A stretch of 16,683 nucleotides of DNA, taken from Pseudomonadota bacterium. GTDB lineage: Bacteria; Desulfobacterota; JADFVX01. The translations under genes and the position numbers were made by a program. The stretch is taken from contig JADFVX010000011.1 in assembly GCA_015222755.1 (NCBI GenBank), positions 1 through 16,683 on the forward strand, read 5' to 3'. A model generated the notes under the pieces. It was given only the letters and a program-made list of their open reading frames with translations, was not told where the DNA came from and ran no database searches. Below, one piece after another: positions 5,580-13,178 of this stretch. Position 1 is the stretch's first letter, and every line of letters starts with the position of its first letter.

Positions 5580-6533
5580 ATGAAAAAAATATTAATTGCA
5601 GTAGGGATGATTTTTTGCGTGGCAGCACCAGCCATGGCGGGGGATCTAAAGATCAGCGGCAGTGTAGAGCTTCAGTACAGGCATGGTGTTGACAATCTTG
5701 TCACTGATGGTAATGATGGGTTCAAGACCGAAGAGCTTTATATCAAGATTGAAAAAGAGGTGGCTGACAACATATCAGTAATGATCAAGCTTGATGCAGC
5801 TGATTTAGATGAGAACGATGGTAATACTGAAGACGTCGTAGAAGAAGCCCAGGTTATCTTTAAAAACGTTCTCAATGCACCTTTGACCATTTATGTGGGT
5901 AAGGATGAAATGCCCTGGATTCAGGATTACGAAAAGTTCCTTTTCAGCTCTGAGGTTCACGGCAAAGAGGTTGACAAGGTATACGGTGTCCACGGCCAGT
6001 ACAAGATAGAAGGTTTCGGTAGTCTTGACCTTGCTATTTACGAAAGAAACACTCTTAATAAGAATGTTGCTGATGTAGATACCTCAGTTAATGAAAGCCT
6101 TACGGCAAGGCTGAAGGCAAACAAGCTGGTTGAAAACCTCAGTCTTTCTGTAGGATTCATGAAGGAAGGTCAAAATGACGCGGATTTAGCTGAGACAAAT
6201 GATGAAATCGGTGTGAGCATTGCAGGTAAGTACAAGTGGAATGACCTTACTATACATGCCGAGCTGGTTAACATTAATAAACATGATGGCATCTCTGAAG
6301 AAGATATTATTCAGGCAGGCCTTGATTATAAGATCGGCAAATGGCTTCTTAAAGGTCGTTACGAGACTGTTGATAATGATAAGGCTACCGGTGATGATGA
6401 TACATTTACCGCTTTAGGTATTAGCTACTACTTCAACAAGAAGGCTTATATCGTCATAGAACACGAAATTGCAGATCCCGATGTTGGCACCAAGACCGAT
6501 GAGACTATGATCGGCCTAGCCCTAAAATATTAA
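5580..6533 (+). CDS. Outer-membrane porin, probably phosphate-linked
   Basis: The 317-residue protein has a signal peptide (MKKILIAVGM... ending AMA, cleavage before G21). The mature part alternates hydrophobic and polar residues, with many Asp/Glu/Gly turns and repeated strands such as LKISGSVELQYRHG, and ends in an aromatic residue (GLALKY), the usual outer-membrane-barrel signature. The ribosome site is AAAGGAG. It lies behind a PhoB-type promoter and 30 bases before a pstS-like gene, so uptake of phosphate or phosphorylated compounds across the outer membrane is the likely role. The family is inferred from fold features; the OprP/OprO Lys/Arg ladder cannot be verified by eye, and the barrel is shorter than OprP. 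Confidence 0.8.
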   Translation: MKKILIAVGMIFCVAAPAMAGDLKISGSVELQYRHGVDNLVTDGNDGFKTEELYIKIEKEVADNISVMIKLDAADLDENDGNTEDVVEEAQVIFKNVLNAPLTIYVGKDEMPWIQDYEKFLFSSEVHGKEVDKVYGVHGQYKIEGFGSLDLAIYERNTLNKNVADVDTSVNESLTARLKANKLVENLSLSVGFMKEGQNDADLAETNDEIGVSIAGKYKWNDLTIHAELVNINKHDGISEEDIIQAGLDYKIGKWLLKGRYETVDNDKATGDDDTFTALGISYYFNKKAYIVIEHEIADPDVGTKTDETMIGLALKY

Positions 6534-6563
6534 ATTTACTAGAAAATAATAGGAGAAGAAATA

Positions 6564-7598
6564 ATGAAGAAAATAAATGTCATAATATTAGCTTCACTGA
6601 TCGTTGCAGGCAGTGTGGGTTCTGCGCAGGCTGCGAGGGACTACATCAGCGTTGTCGGGTCATCAACGGTCTATCCCTTTGCAACGGTAGTGGCCGAGCA
6701 GTTCGGTAAGACGACGAAGTTCAAGACACCAAAGATCGAATCGACAGGTTCGGGCGGAGGGCTGAAACTCTTCTGTTCAGGAGTCGGCACCAAGCACCCC
6801 GATATAGCCAACTCCTCCAGGGCGATCAAGAAGTCCGAAATTGATAGATGTAAAAAGAACGGCGTAACGGAGATCATCGAGGTGAAGGTAGGTTATGACG
6901 GCATCGTGCTGGCCAATTCCAAAAAGGCGAAGCAGATGAATATCAGCCGCAGGGACCTCTTCCTGGCTCTAGCCAAAGATGTGCCGACAAAAAAAGATGG
7001 GGAATTGATTCCCAACCCTTACAAAACATGGAGGGATGTAAACCCTGAGCTGCCTGCCACAAAGATCAGGGTTCTCGGCCCGCCACCCACATCGGGAACG
7101 CGTGACGCCTTTGTCGAGCTTGCCATGGAGGGAGGCTGCAAGACATTTGGCTGGATAAAGGGTATGAAGAAGAAGGACAAGAAGAGGTACAAGGCAGTCT
7201 GTCATGCGATCCGGGAGGACGGGGCCTTTGTCGATGCCGGGGAGAATGATGTTCTCATCGTAAAGAAGCTGGACGTCGATCCCGACTCTTTCGGCATCTT
7301 CGGCTTTTCATTCCTCGACCAGAACGGAGACAAGATACAGGGGAGCCTCATCGACGGTGTAGATCCTGATTTCGACAAGATCGCAGATGGAGAGTATCCT
7401 GTTTCAAGGCCCCTATACTTCTATGTGAAGAAGGCCCATGTGGGGAGCATCCCGGGCATCGAGGGATTTCTCAAGGAGTTCACCAGCGACAAGGCATGGG
7501 GTGAGGACGGCTACCTTGTGGACAAGGGGTTGATACCTATGCCGGATGAAGAGCGGAAGGCTGTTCGTGGTGCTGTGAGGGCTTTGAAGGCGATGTAA
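6564..7598 (+). CDS. pstS: Phosphate-binding protein, PstS family
   Basis: The 344-residue protein has a Sec signal peptide ending AQA (cleavage before A24 or R25) and the usual phosphate-pocket loops in order: GSSTVYPF (32-39), ESTGSGGGLK (59-68), DIANSSR (80-86) and TSGTRDAF (176-183). Four Cys (71, 96, 192, 213) may form two disulfides, a variation I do not associate with E. coli PstS. It would bind periplasmic phosphate for the PstCAB transporter, but pstC, pstA, pstB and phoU are not here, so it is an orphan copy. It could also act in sensing or as the partner of the porin 30 bases upstream. A terminator follows. Confidence 0.92.
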   Translation: MKKINVIILASLIVAGSVGSAQAARDYISVVGSSTVYPFATVVAEQFGKTTKFKTPKIESTGSGGGLKLFCSGVGTKHPDIANSSRAIKKSEIDRCKKNGVTEIIEVKVGYDGIVLANSKKAKQMNISRRDLFLALAKDVPTKKDGELIPNPYKTWRDVNPELPATKIRVLGPPPTSGTRDAFVELAMEGGCKTFGWIKGMKKKDKKRYKAVCHAIREDGAFVDAGENDVLIVKKLDVDPDSFGIFGFSFLDQNGDKIQGSLIDGVDPDFDKIADGEYPVSRPLYFYVKKAHVGSIPGIEGFLKEFTSDKAWGEDGYLVDKGLIPMPDEERKAVRGAVRALKAM

Positions 7599-7628
7599 GT
7601 CAGGCACGATCAATTAGATAATCAACGA

Positions 7629-7670
7629 AGCGCCGTCATCAGGTATAGACACTGATGGTGGCGCTTTTTT
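7629..7670 (+). terminator. Terminator of the porin-pstS operon
   Basis: AGCGCCGTCATCAG (7629-7642) pairs over 14 bp, with two G-U wobbles, with CTGATGGTGGCGCT (7652-7665), followed by TTTTTT. It begins 31 bases after the pstS stop codon. Confidence 0.9.
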
Positions 7671-7711
7671 AAAAAAATTGTCTCGTGCCGTTTACCACTG
7701 TTTATTATATA

Positions 7712-7739
7712 TTTTCAAAACTACCTGCTAAGATATAAT
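7712..7739 (+). promoter_or_regulatory. Probable promoter of the small secreted protein gene
   Basis: A perfect -10 TATAAT (7734-7739) is preceded at 16 bp by TTTTCA (7712-7717). It would begin RNA about 18 bases before the ATG, a very short leader just holding the AGGAG ribosome site. Confidence 0.4.
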
Positions 7740-7763
7740 CCCAAAAGAAGAGGAGATTTATTT

Positions 7764-8252
7764 ATGATAAAGAAAGCTATTATTATTTTGCTTGTCCTGT
7801 CCCCGGCCTTTTCCTTTGCTGAAGAGCCGCTCGACATTGCTGACCTGATGACTCACAGGGAATATAAAGAGGCTGGGTTGGAGAAGCTTTCAAACGAAGA
7901 AATAGAGTCGCTGAACCGGTGGCTTAACAAATTTATCAGTCCTAGCTTAGGGGCTGGCAGAAGCACGCCAATTGGGAGTTTGCAAGCAGATGAAAAAGGG
8001 CCTAAAAAGAGCCCGCTTTCTACTTTGTTTGGAGACTCCGAGTCCAAAACCTACAAGGTTCAAAGCGTCTCCAGGGGATCAAGCTTCGAGATCAACAATC
8101 GCAACTATGAAGCATCAAAGAAATGCCCAAGCTTTAAAGAAGGCGATGAGGTAATCTTTCTGGAAGGCAGTGCCTATGGTCTCTGTACGACTGCCGTTTT
8201 TGCAAAGCCTGGCACAAGTGAAAGCTGCAAAGTGTGGTGTGAGGAAGACTAA
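7764..8252 (+). CDS. Secreted Cys-containing protein of unknown function
   Basis: The 162-residue protein has a signal peptide ending FSFA (cleavage before E20). Residues 29-57 contain LMTHREYKEAGLEKLSNEEI followed by ESLNRWL. This is a short helical motif of the form (E/T)-aromatic-x2-GL-KLS-x2-E-x2-LN-x-W that I have seen in assorted exported proteobacterial proteins. Residues 95-155 look like a small beta domain (YKVQSVSRGSSFEINNRNYEA) with C121 and C141, then C155 and C159 at the end, suggesting two disulfides or a metal site. It stands alone between the pstS terminator and the copper-chaperone genes. A periplasmic or envelope location is inferred; no function is recognised. Confidence 0.75.
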   Translation: MIKKAIIILLVLSPAFSFAEEPLDIADLMTHREYKEAGLEKLSNEEIESLNRWLNKFISPSLGAGRSTPIGSLQADEKGPKKSPLSTLFGDSESKTYKVQSVSRGSSFEINNRNYEASKKCPSFKEGDEVIFLEGSAYGLCTTAVFAKPGTSESCKVWCEED

Positions 8253-8370
8253 AATCGTATTGTAGAATCAAGTTGATCAGGTGATGGATGTTTCGGTAGA
8301 TGTCCACAAGGATGTATTGAAGCTCTTTTTAGAGCTTGAAGCTAAGGAGTATGTAGGCGAATGCCTTAAG

Positions 8371-8432
8371 CCTACTCTGGAATCCAGTCAAATAAAATGC
8401 CTGAATCTCCGATCAAGTCCGGCATGACAGGT
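8371..8432. repeat. Probable dispersed extragenic repeat
   Basis: The minus strand reads TGTCATGCCGGACTTGATCG, then GGAGATTCAGGC and, later, GGATTCCAG. Blocks like these (CATGCCGGACTTGATC, CTGGATTCC) occur as dispersed intergenic repeats in many proteobacteria. Only one copy is visible here, so the assignment rests on familiarity. The 47-codon frame 8284-8427 ends inside it; a hairpin AAGCTC/GAGCTT lies just upstream at 8320-8337. Confidence 0.35.
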
Positions 8433-8523
8433 CATCAGAGAGAGGTATTTGTAAGGAACTTGCGTTAATCATAGATAACTAATATTATATGTAACTCTGA
8501 AAAAAGGAAAAGGAATTGGAATC

Positions 8524-9153
8524 ATGACCAAATCGGGGCAGAGAAGATTTTACATATATCTGGCCCTTCTTTGCCTGCTATTTATCTCTACTGCCATCGG
8601 CTGTAAGCCGAAAGCTAAGGATGAGCAGAAAGAGACAGGTGCAGAGCTGACTACAGGCCCTCCAAAGGGAGGCGACTTTACTCTACAAGCGGCAGAAGGC
8701 CCATTCTCTCTTCACGATATGAAGGGGAAAGTGGTGCTTATCTTTTTTGGTTATACCTCCTGCCCCACTGCCTGCCCCACATCTCTTGAAACAATGGCGG
8801 AAGCCTTCTCCAGACTGAGCGTGGAAGAGCTCGAAAGAGTACAGGGCGTTTTCATAAGCTTTGATCCTGAGCGCGATACAGTTGATGAACTTAAGGAGTA
8901 TGCCGGCTACTTTCATCCTAATATCATCGGTATGAGCGGCAAGATAGAGGAGGTAAAGGAGGTTGCCGGGAGATACGGGGCCTTCTTTATTAAGGCCTTA
9001 CAGGAAGAGTCAGAAATGGGCTATGGTTTCTCCCACTCTACAGAGACCTATCTTGTTGCAGACAATGGAACATTGAGTGAGATCTATTCCGAAAAGACCG
9101 ATGCCATGACACTCTCAGAGGCTATTCGCCGCCACCTCTGGAAAAGGCAGTGA
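8524..9153 (+). CDS. Sco1/SenC copper chaperone lipoprotein
   Basis: The 209-residue protein has an N-terminal membrane segment and a lipobox-like AIG-C27, so it is probably a periplasm-facing lipoprotein. The thioredoxin-fold domain has the family's CPTAC motif (C80-X3-C84) in FFGYTSCPTACP, the SFDPERDT loop, and the distal copper ligand H171 in FSHSTETYLVAD. Sco proteins deliver copper to, or reduce thiols of, the CuA centre of cytochrome c oxidase. All three metal ligands are present. It is first of three same-strand genes (next gap 48 bp) with a PCuAC chaperone and a thioredoxin-like protein, a known copper-delivery set. No oxidase subunits are in the window. Confidence 0.92.
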   Translation: MTKSGQRRFYIYLALLCLLFISTAIGCKPKAKDEQKETGAELTTGPPKGGDFTLQAAEGPFSLHDMKGKVVLIFFGYTSCPTACPTSLETMAEAFSRLSVEELERVQGVFISFDPERDTVDELKEYAGYFHPNIIGMSGKIEEVKEVAGRYGAFFIKALQEESEMGYGFSHSTETYLVADNGTLSEIYSEKTDAMTLSEAIRRHLWKRQ

Positions 9154-9201
9154 AACTTTATAAAACCCCCCATAAAACAAACAGACAGAAAGGAAAAGAT
9201 T

Positions 9202-9669
9202 ATGAAAATCAAATGCTGGATATTTTACGCACTTCTCGCACTGCTGCTCCCCTCTATGGCACTTGCCGGGAATCAAATCAAAAAAGAGATAGAGCTGAGT
9301 GACTTTTACGTCCGTGCCGTACCACCGGGGGCTGAAAATACCGCCCTCTTTATAACGCTGACAAACCCCAACAAAACCGATGTGGTGCTTTCGAAGGTCT
9401 CAAGCCCGGTTTGCCGTGCGGCTGAGATACATTTGATGCAGCATAAGGCTGGTGTTATGAGTATGGAACATGTGCCCGAGCTGGCCATAAAAGGGGGTGA
9501 TACGCTAAAGCTTTCGCCCGATGGCTACCACATCATGTTAATAGGCCTGAAAAAAACCTTGAAAGATGGGGACAGTGTACCTGTCACTCTTAGCTTTAAA
9601 GATGGCAACAAAGTCAAAATAAATGCCACTGTTCGCAGGTTAATGAAGAAGATGAAACATAGTCATTGA
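9202..9669 (+). CDS. PCu(A)C periplasmic copper chaperone
   Basis: The 155-residue protein has a signal peptide ending ALA (cleavage near residue 22). It carries the exact family signature H-X10-M-X21-H-X-M: H77, M88, H110, M112, binding Cu(I). The cupredoxin-like domain includes FYVRAVPPGAENTALFITL and SPDGYHIMLIGL. A His-ending basic tail (KKMKHSH) may add metal affinity. PCuAC proteins pass copper to Sco or directly to the CuA site of cytochrome oxidase. It lies between the sco gene and the thioredoxin-like gene, whose ATG overlaps its stop codon (TGATG), so all three are probably one transcript. Confidence 0.93.
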   Translation: MKIKCWIFYALLALLLPSMALAGNQIKKEIELSDFYVRAVPPGAENTALFITLTNPNKTDVVLSKVSSPVCRAAEIHLMQHKAGVMSMEHVPELAIKGGDTLKLSPDGYHIMLIGLKKTLKDGDSVPVTLSFKDGNKVKINATVRRLMKKMKHSH

Positions 9670-10184
9670 TGGCTGGGCTCCTCAGACTTCTCCCCTTTCT
9701 GCTGCTCTTGGGTATATCCCTTCCCTTTGCGGCGTGCAACAGCGGAGGCCCTGACATACATCTCGATAGCGGAACGCTAGCGCCTTCTTTTTCCCTTCCA
9801 GATCTGAGCGGAAAGACAATAAACTTCAAAAAAGACATGGGCCGGGGTAAGACCTACCTTCTGTTCTGGTCTTCCTCCTGTGTAAGCTGTAAAGAGGGGA
9901 TGATGGTGCTGGAAGAGGTCTATAAAAAGAGCCGGGGCGCGGGATTTTCCGTCGTTGCAGTAAATGTCTATCAGGACAGGGATACGGTGAGCGCCTTTGC
10001 AGAAGAACTCGGCCTGAGTTATCCGATACTTCTAGATACAAAGGGAGATGTGGCAACGACCTATGAGGTATTTGCCATCCCGGTTGCATACGTAATAGAC
10101 CCTGCAGGTATTGTGCTTGATAAGTTCATGGGGGAAATGACAAAGGAAAATGTTGAGGCAATCATAAAAAAATACTGGCTTTAG
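9669..10184 (+). CDS. TlpA/ResA-like thioredoxin lipoprotein
   Basis: I start it at the ATG that overlaps the upstream stop (TGATG); a TTG one codon earlier would add only one residue. The 171-residue protein has a hydrophobic N-terminus and lipobox FAA-C23. The redox motif C71-V-S-C74 follows LLFWSSS, the place of the WCxxC motif in thioredoxins, with W67 a few residues upstream; a cis-Pro motif AIPVAYVID follows. Such proteins keep Sco or the CuA cysteines reduced, or act in cytochrome c maturation. With sco and PCuAC just upstream, oxidase copper-centre assembly is the likely task. No terminator is obvious; the next gene is convergent. Confidence 0.88.
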   Translation: MAGLLRLLPFLLLLGISLPFAACNSGGPDIHLDSGTLAPSFSLPDLSGKTINFKKDMGRGKTYLLFWSSSCVSCKEGMMVLEEVYKKSRGAGFSVVAVNVYQDRDTVSAFAEELGLSYPILLDTKGDVATTYEVFAIPVAYVIDPAGIVLDKFMGEMTKENVEAIIKKYWL

Positions 10185-10235
10185 GGGGATATCATGTATG
10201 TCCGGATTAGCTGGAAATAAGTTTATATCCTTTTT

Positions 10236-10256
10236 GGATTCTTCTAAACAGAATCC
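10236..10256. other. Hairpin between convergent genes
   Basis: GGATTCT and AGAATCC form a 7-bp stem with a 7-base loop, over the last codons and stop of trmO. A T-run precedes it on the plus strand but none follows on either strand, so it is not a standard terminator. It is the only secondary structure in the 59-bp gap. Confidence 0.35.
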
Positions 10257-10993
10257 TGGGACTTCGTCTTTAGCTTCTCTACATCGCTCACGATTATTTT
10301 ATCACCTTCTACCGTCCACTTGAAATCCATGTCCCACAGGGTCAGTCCGAAGCTTGCTCCGTCATGTTTAGCGCTGTAGTAGGCTGGCCGGGGATCTGTA
10401 TTCAGGATGCTGACAATAAGGCTACTTAAACCTTTGTGACCTGAATCCTCTTCCTCTTCACAGCAGCTTTTTGCATTCCCGGTAATAAGCACCTCAAACC
10501 TGGGTTCCGGTTCTTCAAGCGCATAGCCACCAGTAGCATCAGGTATGGCATCTGCGTAGGGCAGGTAGGGTTTGATGTCGACTACAGGCGTACCGTTCAT
10601 AAGATCAGCACCTTTTATATGGAGAGACAGCTTCCCCCTGCTTGTCTCTATCCTCTCAAGTTTTACGGCAGAAATGCCTATGGGGTTCGGGCGGAAAGGT
10701 GAGCGGGAGGCAAATACACCTACACGCTTTTTCCCCCCCAGCCTCGGAGGTCTTACCATATTTTTCCACCCTTCCTCCATTGAATCATGAAAAATAAAAA
10801 GCACCCATATGTGAGAAAAGCCCTCCAGCCCCCGTATGACCTGCTCGTTGTTGCAGGGGGGTAAAAGCTCGATGACAGCAGAGACCTCCCGTACAAGCCC
10901 GGCCTGCCTGGGTATGCCGAACTTTTTTGTAAAGCAGGATCTTATAATGCCGACGGGTTGGAAAGAAAAAGCCCCCGAATTATCCGGCTTCAT
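10244..10993 (-). CDS. trmO: tRNA (adenine-N6)-methyltransferase TrmO (TsaA)
   Basis: The start is set at ATG 10993, whose ATGA overlaps the stop of the upstream protease gene; a GTG at 11020 would add nine residues but lacks support. The 249-residue protein carries the TsaA/TrmO barrel: FSFQPVGIIRS at the start, then GLEGFSHIWVLFIFH, the S-adenosylmethionine-site motif SRSPFRPNPIGIS and VVDIKPYLPYADA. TrmO methylates t6A37 of tRNA-Thr to m6t6A, improving ACY decoding. The C-terminal part (Cys pair in KSCCEEEE, then SAKHDGASFGLTLWDMDFKW) fits the extra C-terminal domain of longer bacterial members. It is translationally coupled to the M48 protease gene; a functional link is not evident. Confidence 0.92.
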   Translation of the reverse strand: MKPDNSGAFSFQPVGIIRSCFTKKFGIPRQAGLVREVSAVIELLPPCNNEQVIRGLEGFSHIWVLFIFHDSMEEGWKNMVRPPRLGGKKRVGVFASRSPFRPNPIGISAVKLERIETSRGKLSLHIKGADLMNGTPVVDIKPYLPYADAIPDATGGYALEEPEPRFEVLITGNAKSCCEEEEDSGHKGLSSLIVSILNTDPRPAYYSAKHDGASFGLTLWDMDFKWTVEGDKIIVSDVEKLKTKSQDSV

Positions 10994-12243
10994 TGAGAAG
11001 TACCCGGACTGTCTGAGCACCTGATCGCTGCGATACGCTGAAGCAGCGGTGGGTGGGAATAGTTGAGGAATACATAAAAGGGGTGTGGGGTCAGGTTGGA
11101 CAGGTTGTGGACGGAGAGCTTTTTTAGCGCAGCCACCATAGCGTCTCCGCTTCCAGTTGTCTCCATGGCAAAGCGATCCGCCTCGTATTCGTTCCTGCGG
11201 GAGAGGCCATGCATGAAGAGGGAGAGGACAAGCTCCAAAGGTGTAAAGAGGAGGCTGAAGAAGATAAGCCCCGCGTAAACGGATATCTCTTCCATAAAGA
11301 AGGCCTCAAAAAGCCCCTTGTGGCCCAGAAAGATGGACAAGAGGTAAAAGAGTATGCCCATATGGACAATGCCGATTAGCATCCCCTGTATGACATGCCT
11401 CTTCTTGTAGTGCCCAATCTCATGGGCCAGCACGGCTACCAGCTCAGCTACAGTGTGTTTTTCTATGAGCGTATCGAAGAGTGCTATCCGCCTGTTTTTA
11501 CCGAAGCCGGTAAAAAATGCATTTGATTTACTTGAGCGCTTGGAGCCGTCCATTACAAAGAGGTTGTCCAGAGGAAATCTCACAGAAGCGGCGTAATCCA
11601 TAATAGCAGACCTGAGATCTCCCTCCCCCAGTGGTGTAAATTTGTTGAAAAGGGGCATTATCCAGGTGGGTGCGACAAACTGGACAAGGAGCGTAAAGGC
11701 CGTAACCGCCAGCCAGCCGTAGAACCATCCGCCTGTCCCGGCATATTCAAAAAATGCGATAATCGCCCCCAGAAGAGGGCCGCCGAGCAGTACCGTCAAT
11801 GCGACCCCTTTCAGCATGTCAGACACATAGGTCAAAGGGGTGGTCCTATTAAAACCAAATCTTTCTTCTATTACAAAGGTGGAATAGATCGAAAAAGGAA
11901 GCGAGATGATTGTCTTTAGTAGCAATAAGAGCCCGATGAATAGGAGCCCCGTCACAATGCTGCCAAAATCAAAGGAGCGGACGAATTTATCTATAAGGTT
12001 AAAGCCACCGGAAAACCAGAAGACCAGCAGCACAGCTATGTCAAAAGCCGAGCTTACAAGGCCGAACTTCGCCTGTGTCCGGGTGTAGTCTTGCGACTTC
12101 CTGTACTTATCGACTTCATAGACTGCTTCAAACTCAGCGGGCAGTTCACTTTTAAGGGCCCTCAGGTTGAGCATCTCCGAGACCAGTTCAAGCAGAAAGG
12201 CCGCTATCAGTGCTGCAAGTATTATAGTTGAGTAAAGATTCAT
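10990..12243 (-). CDS. M48 membrane metallopeptidase, Ste24-like
   Basis: The 417-residue integral membrane protein has the Ste24/CAAX-protease layout. It has an N-terminal M48_N region with several membrane segments (about 1-25, 60-80, 95-120, 145-190), the zinc site H274-E-I-G-H278 in ELVAVLAHEIGHYKKRH, two further segments, and the third ligand E352 in SRRNEYEADRFA. The C-terminal THPFYVFLNYSHPPLLQRI matches the family's SHPP segment. Bacterial members act in membrane-protein quality control; the prenyl-protein substrates of yeast Ste24 are not expected here. It follows a terminator, so it begins its own transcript, and overlaps trmO by 4 bases. Confidence 0.92.
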   Translation of the reverse strand: MNLYSTIILAALIAAFLLELVSEMLNLRALKSELPAEFEAVYEVDKYRKSQDYTRTQAKFGLVSSAFDIAVLLVFWFSGGFNLIDKFVRSFDFGSIVTGLLFIGLLLLLKTIISLPFSIYSTFVIEERFGFNRTTPLTYVSDMLKGVALTVLLGGPLLGAIIAFFEYAGTGGWFYGWLAVTAFTLLVQFVAPTWIMPLFNKFTPLGEGDLRSAIMDYAASVRFPLDNLFVMDGSKRSSKSNAFFTGFGKNRRIALFDTLIEKHTVAELVAVLAHEIGHYKKRHVIQGMLIGIVHMGILFYLLSIFLGHKGLFEAFFMEEISVYAGLIFFSLLFTPLELVLSLFMHGLSRRNEYEADRFAMETTGSGDAMVAALKKLSVHNLSNLTPHPFYVFLNYSHPPLLQRIAAIRCSDSPGTSQ

Positions 12244-12272
12244 CGCTTATTTAGATCTATTTTGATGACCAC

Positions 12273-12310
12273 AAAAAAGGGAACGCCGCCCCTCTTCAGG
12301 CGAAGCCCCC
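12273..12310 (-). terminator. Terminator after the 57-residue gene
   Basis: On the minus strand GGGGGCTTCGCC (12310-12299) pairs, with one mismatch, with GGCGGCGTTCCC (12290-12279) and is followed by TTTTTT. It separates the ydcH-like pair from the M48 protease gene. Confidence 0.75.
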
Positions 12311-12326
12311 TAAAAACTAATACGGT

Positions 12327-12500
12327 TCAATCTTCCTTTTGTTCCGTAAAATGCCGGATTAGGAAGTCCTCGTCGGTGGGAGAGAGGTCAAAACGTACAC
12401 TTGCCTCCTCCACTACCTTCAGGCTGAATTCCCCCTGCCCGGAGATCCATTTGACGGCCCTTCTAAAGTTTTCCTTGTCCGGAAGTATTGTATTGCCCAT
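12327..12500 (-). CDS. Conserved-looking 57-residue protein
   Basis: ATG at 12500 follows GGGGGAAAGGT, and the frame ends at TGA 12329-12327. The protein runs MGNTILPDKENFRRAVKWIS, then a QGEFSLKVVEEASVRFDLSP segment, then TDEDFLIRHF. It has strong amphipathic character and a distinct central motif, EASVRFDLSPTDEDFL. I recall similar short unknown proteins from Geobacter-type genomes, but this is memory, not a search. It begins 23 bases after the stop of the YdcH-like gene and is followed by a terminator, so the two probably share a transcript. No signal peptide or membrane segment is present. The function is unknown. Confidence 0.7.
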   Translation of the reverse strand: MGNTILPDKENFRRAVKWISGQGEFSLKVVEEASVRFDLSPTDEDFLIRHFTEQKED

Positions 12501-12523
12501 ACCTTTCCCCCTGAAACCCTGTT

Positions 12524-12760
12524 TTACTTTTCCCTTATGATGCTGTAAAGCTGGTCTTTCAGGAGCAGCCTCTGTTTCTTCTTATCTTCAAGGTATTCAT
12601 CGGATCTAATCTCGATCTCCATCTCTATCCGCCTTACCTCATGATCCACCTCGTGGTACTCTTCAAAGAGGCTTGCAAAGTGGCTGTTTTCCAACTTGAG
12701 CTGGTGGATACGCTCCTTGTGCTCCGGTAATTCGTGGATAAGGTCGTGCTTTTCTATCAT
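12524..12760 (-). CDS. YdcH-like (DUF465) small helical protein
   Basis: The 78-residue protein is almost entirely helical. Its HQLKLENSHFASLFEEYHEVDHEVRRIE segment (positions 19-46) matches the YdcH/DUF465 pattern of His, Phe and Leu spaced before Y/H-x2-D-x3-R-x-E. Family members form short helical hairpins and their role is unknown. The ATG at 12760 has GGAGAG upstream. It is the first gene of a two-gene unit with the 57-residue protein. Confidence 0.8.
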   Translation of the reverse strand: MIEKHDLIHELPEHKERIHQLKLENSHFASLFEEYHEVDHEVRRIEMEIEIRSDEYLEDKKKQRLLLKDQLYSIIREK

Positions 12761-13050
12761 CCTGACTCTCCATGTATGATTGGTGTTTAAGCGCTCATTG
12801 TATCACAGGATGTCAGGAAGAGGGTATAGAGAATAAGGGAGATTTTGTCAGAGTGTCAGCTGAGTGCCTGTCAATGTGGACATCTAAGCTTTTCTGTTGA
12901 AAAAATAGTGACAAAAAGGCCGGGTTCATTTTTCCCATGCCTGTAGTTTTGCTCCCCCCTGATTTTTATGCATCCGAACAGAAATGCTAAAGCAAACAGG
13001 ACGTGGTTTTTACTAAAAAAGGAATATATTCAGCCAAAAAAGCGTAAAAA

Positions 13051-13084
13051 GCAATATGTGTCGCAAATTGAGCAATATGTGTCG
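13051..13084 (+). repeat. Two 13-bp direct repeats 21 bp apart
   Basis: GCAATATGTGTCG occurs exactly at 13051-13063 and 13072-13084, a 21-bp period (two helical turns), so both copies face the same side of the DNA. They are about 65 bp upstream of the -35 of the promoter before the MFS/spermidine-synthase-like gene, a fitting place for an activator operator. Confidence 0.6.
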
Positions 13085-13149
13085 TCCTTTTTGTGAAAAA
13101 GTATGATACTGTTCTGCGACTGAGCTATAAGTGCATGTTTTTTAATGTT

Positions 13150-13178
13150 TTGACCACGATCTGGTGGAATACTATATG
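13150..13178 (+). promoter_or_regulatory. Promoter of the MFS/spermidine-synthase-like gene
   Basis: TTGACC (13150-13155), a 17-bp spacer and TATATG (13173-13178) give a start near 13185 and a leader of about 70 bases. A second -10 match, TATAAT (13219-13224), lacks a good -35. Confidence 0.5.

Noticed and set aside
10236..10256. Terminator for trmO or the copper operon
   Set aside because: A 7-bp hairpin is present but no T-run follows on either strand.
10990..11020. GTG start for trmO at 11020
   Set aside because: The ATG at 10993 overlaps the upstream stop as ATGA and leaves the conserved FSFQPVGIIRS start intact; the GTG adds only nine unsupported residues.
12262..12540. 92-codon plus-strand frame
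   Set aside because: Antisense to the 57-residue gene and a terminator; basic, Ser/Thr-rich shadow composition.
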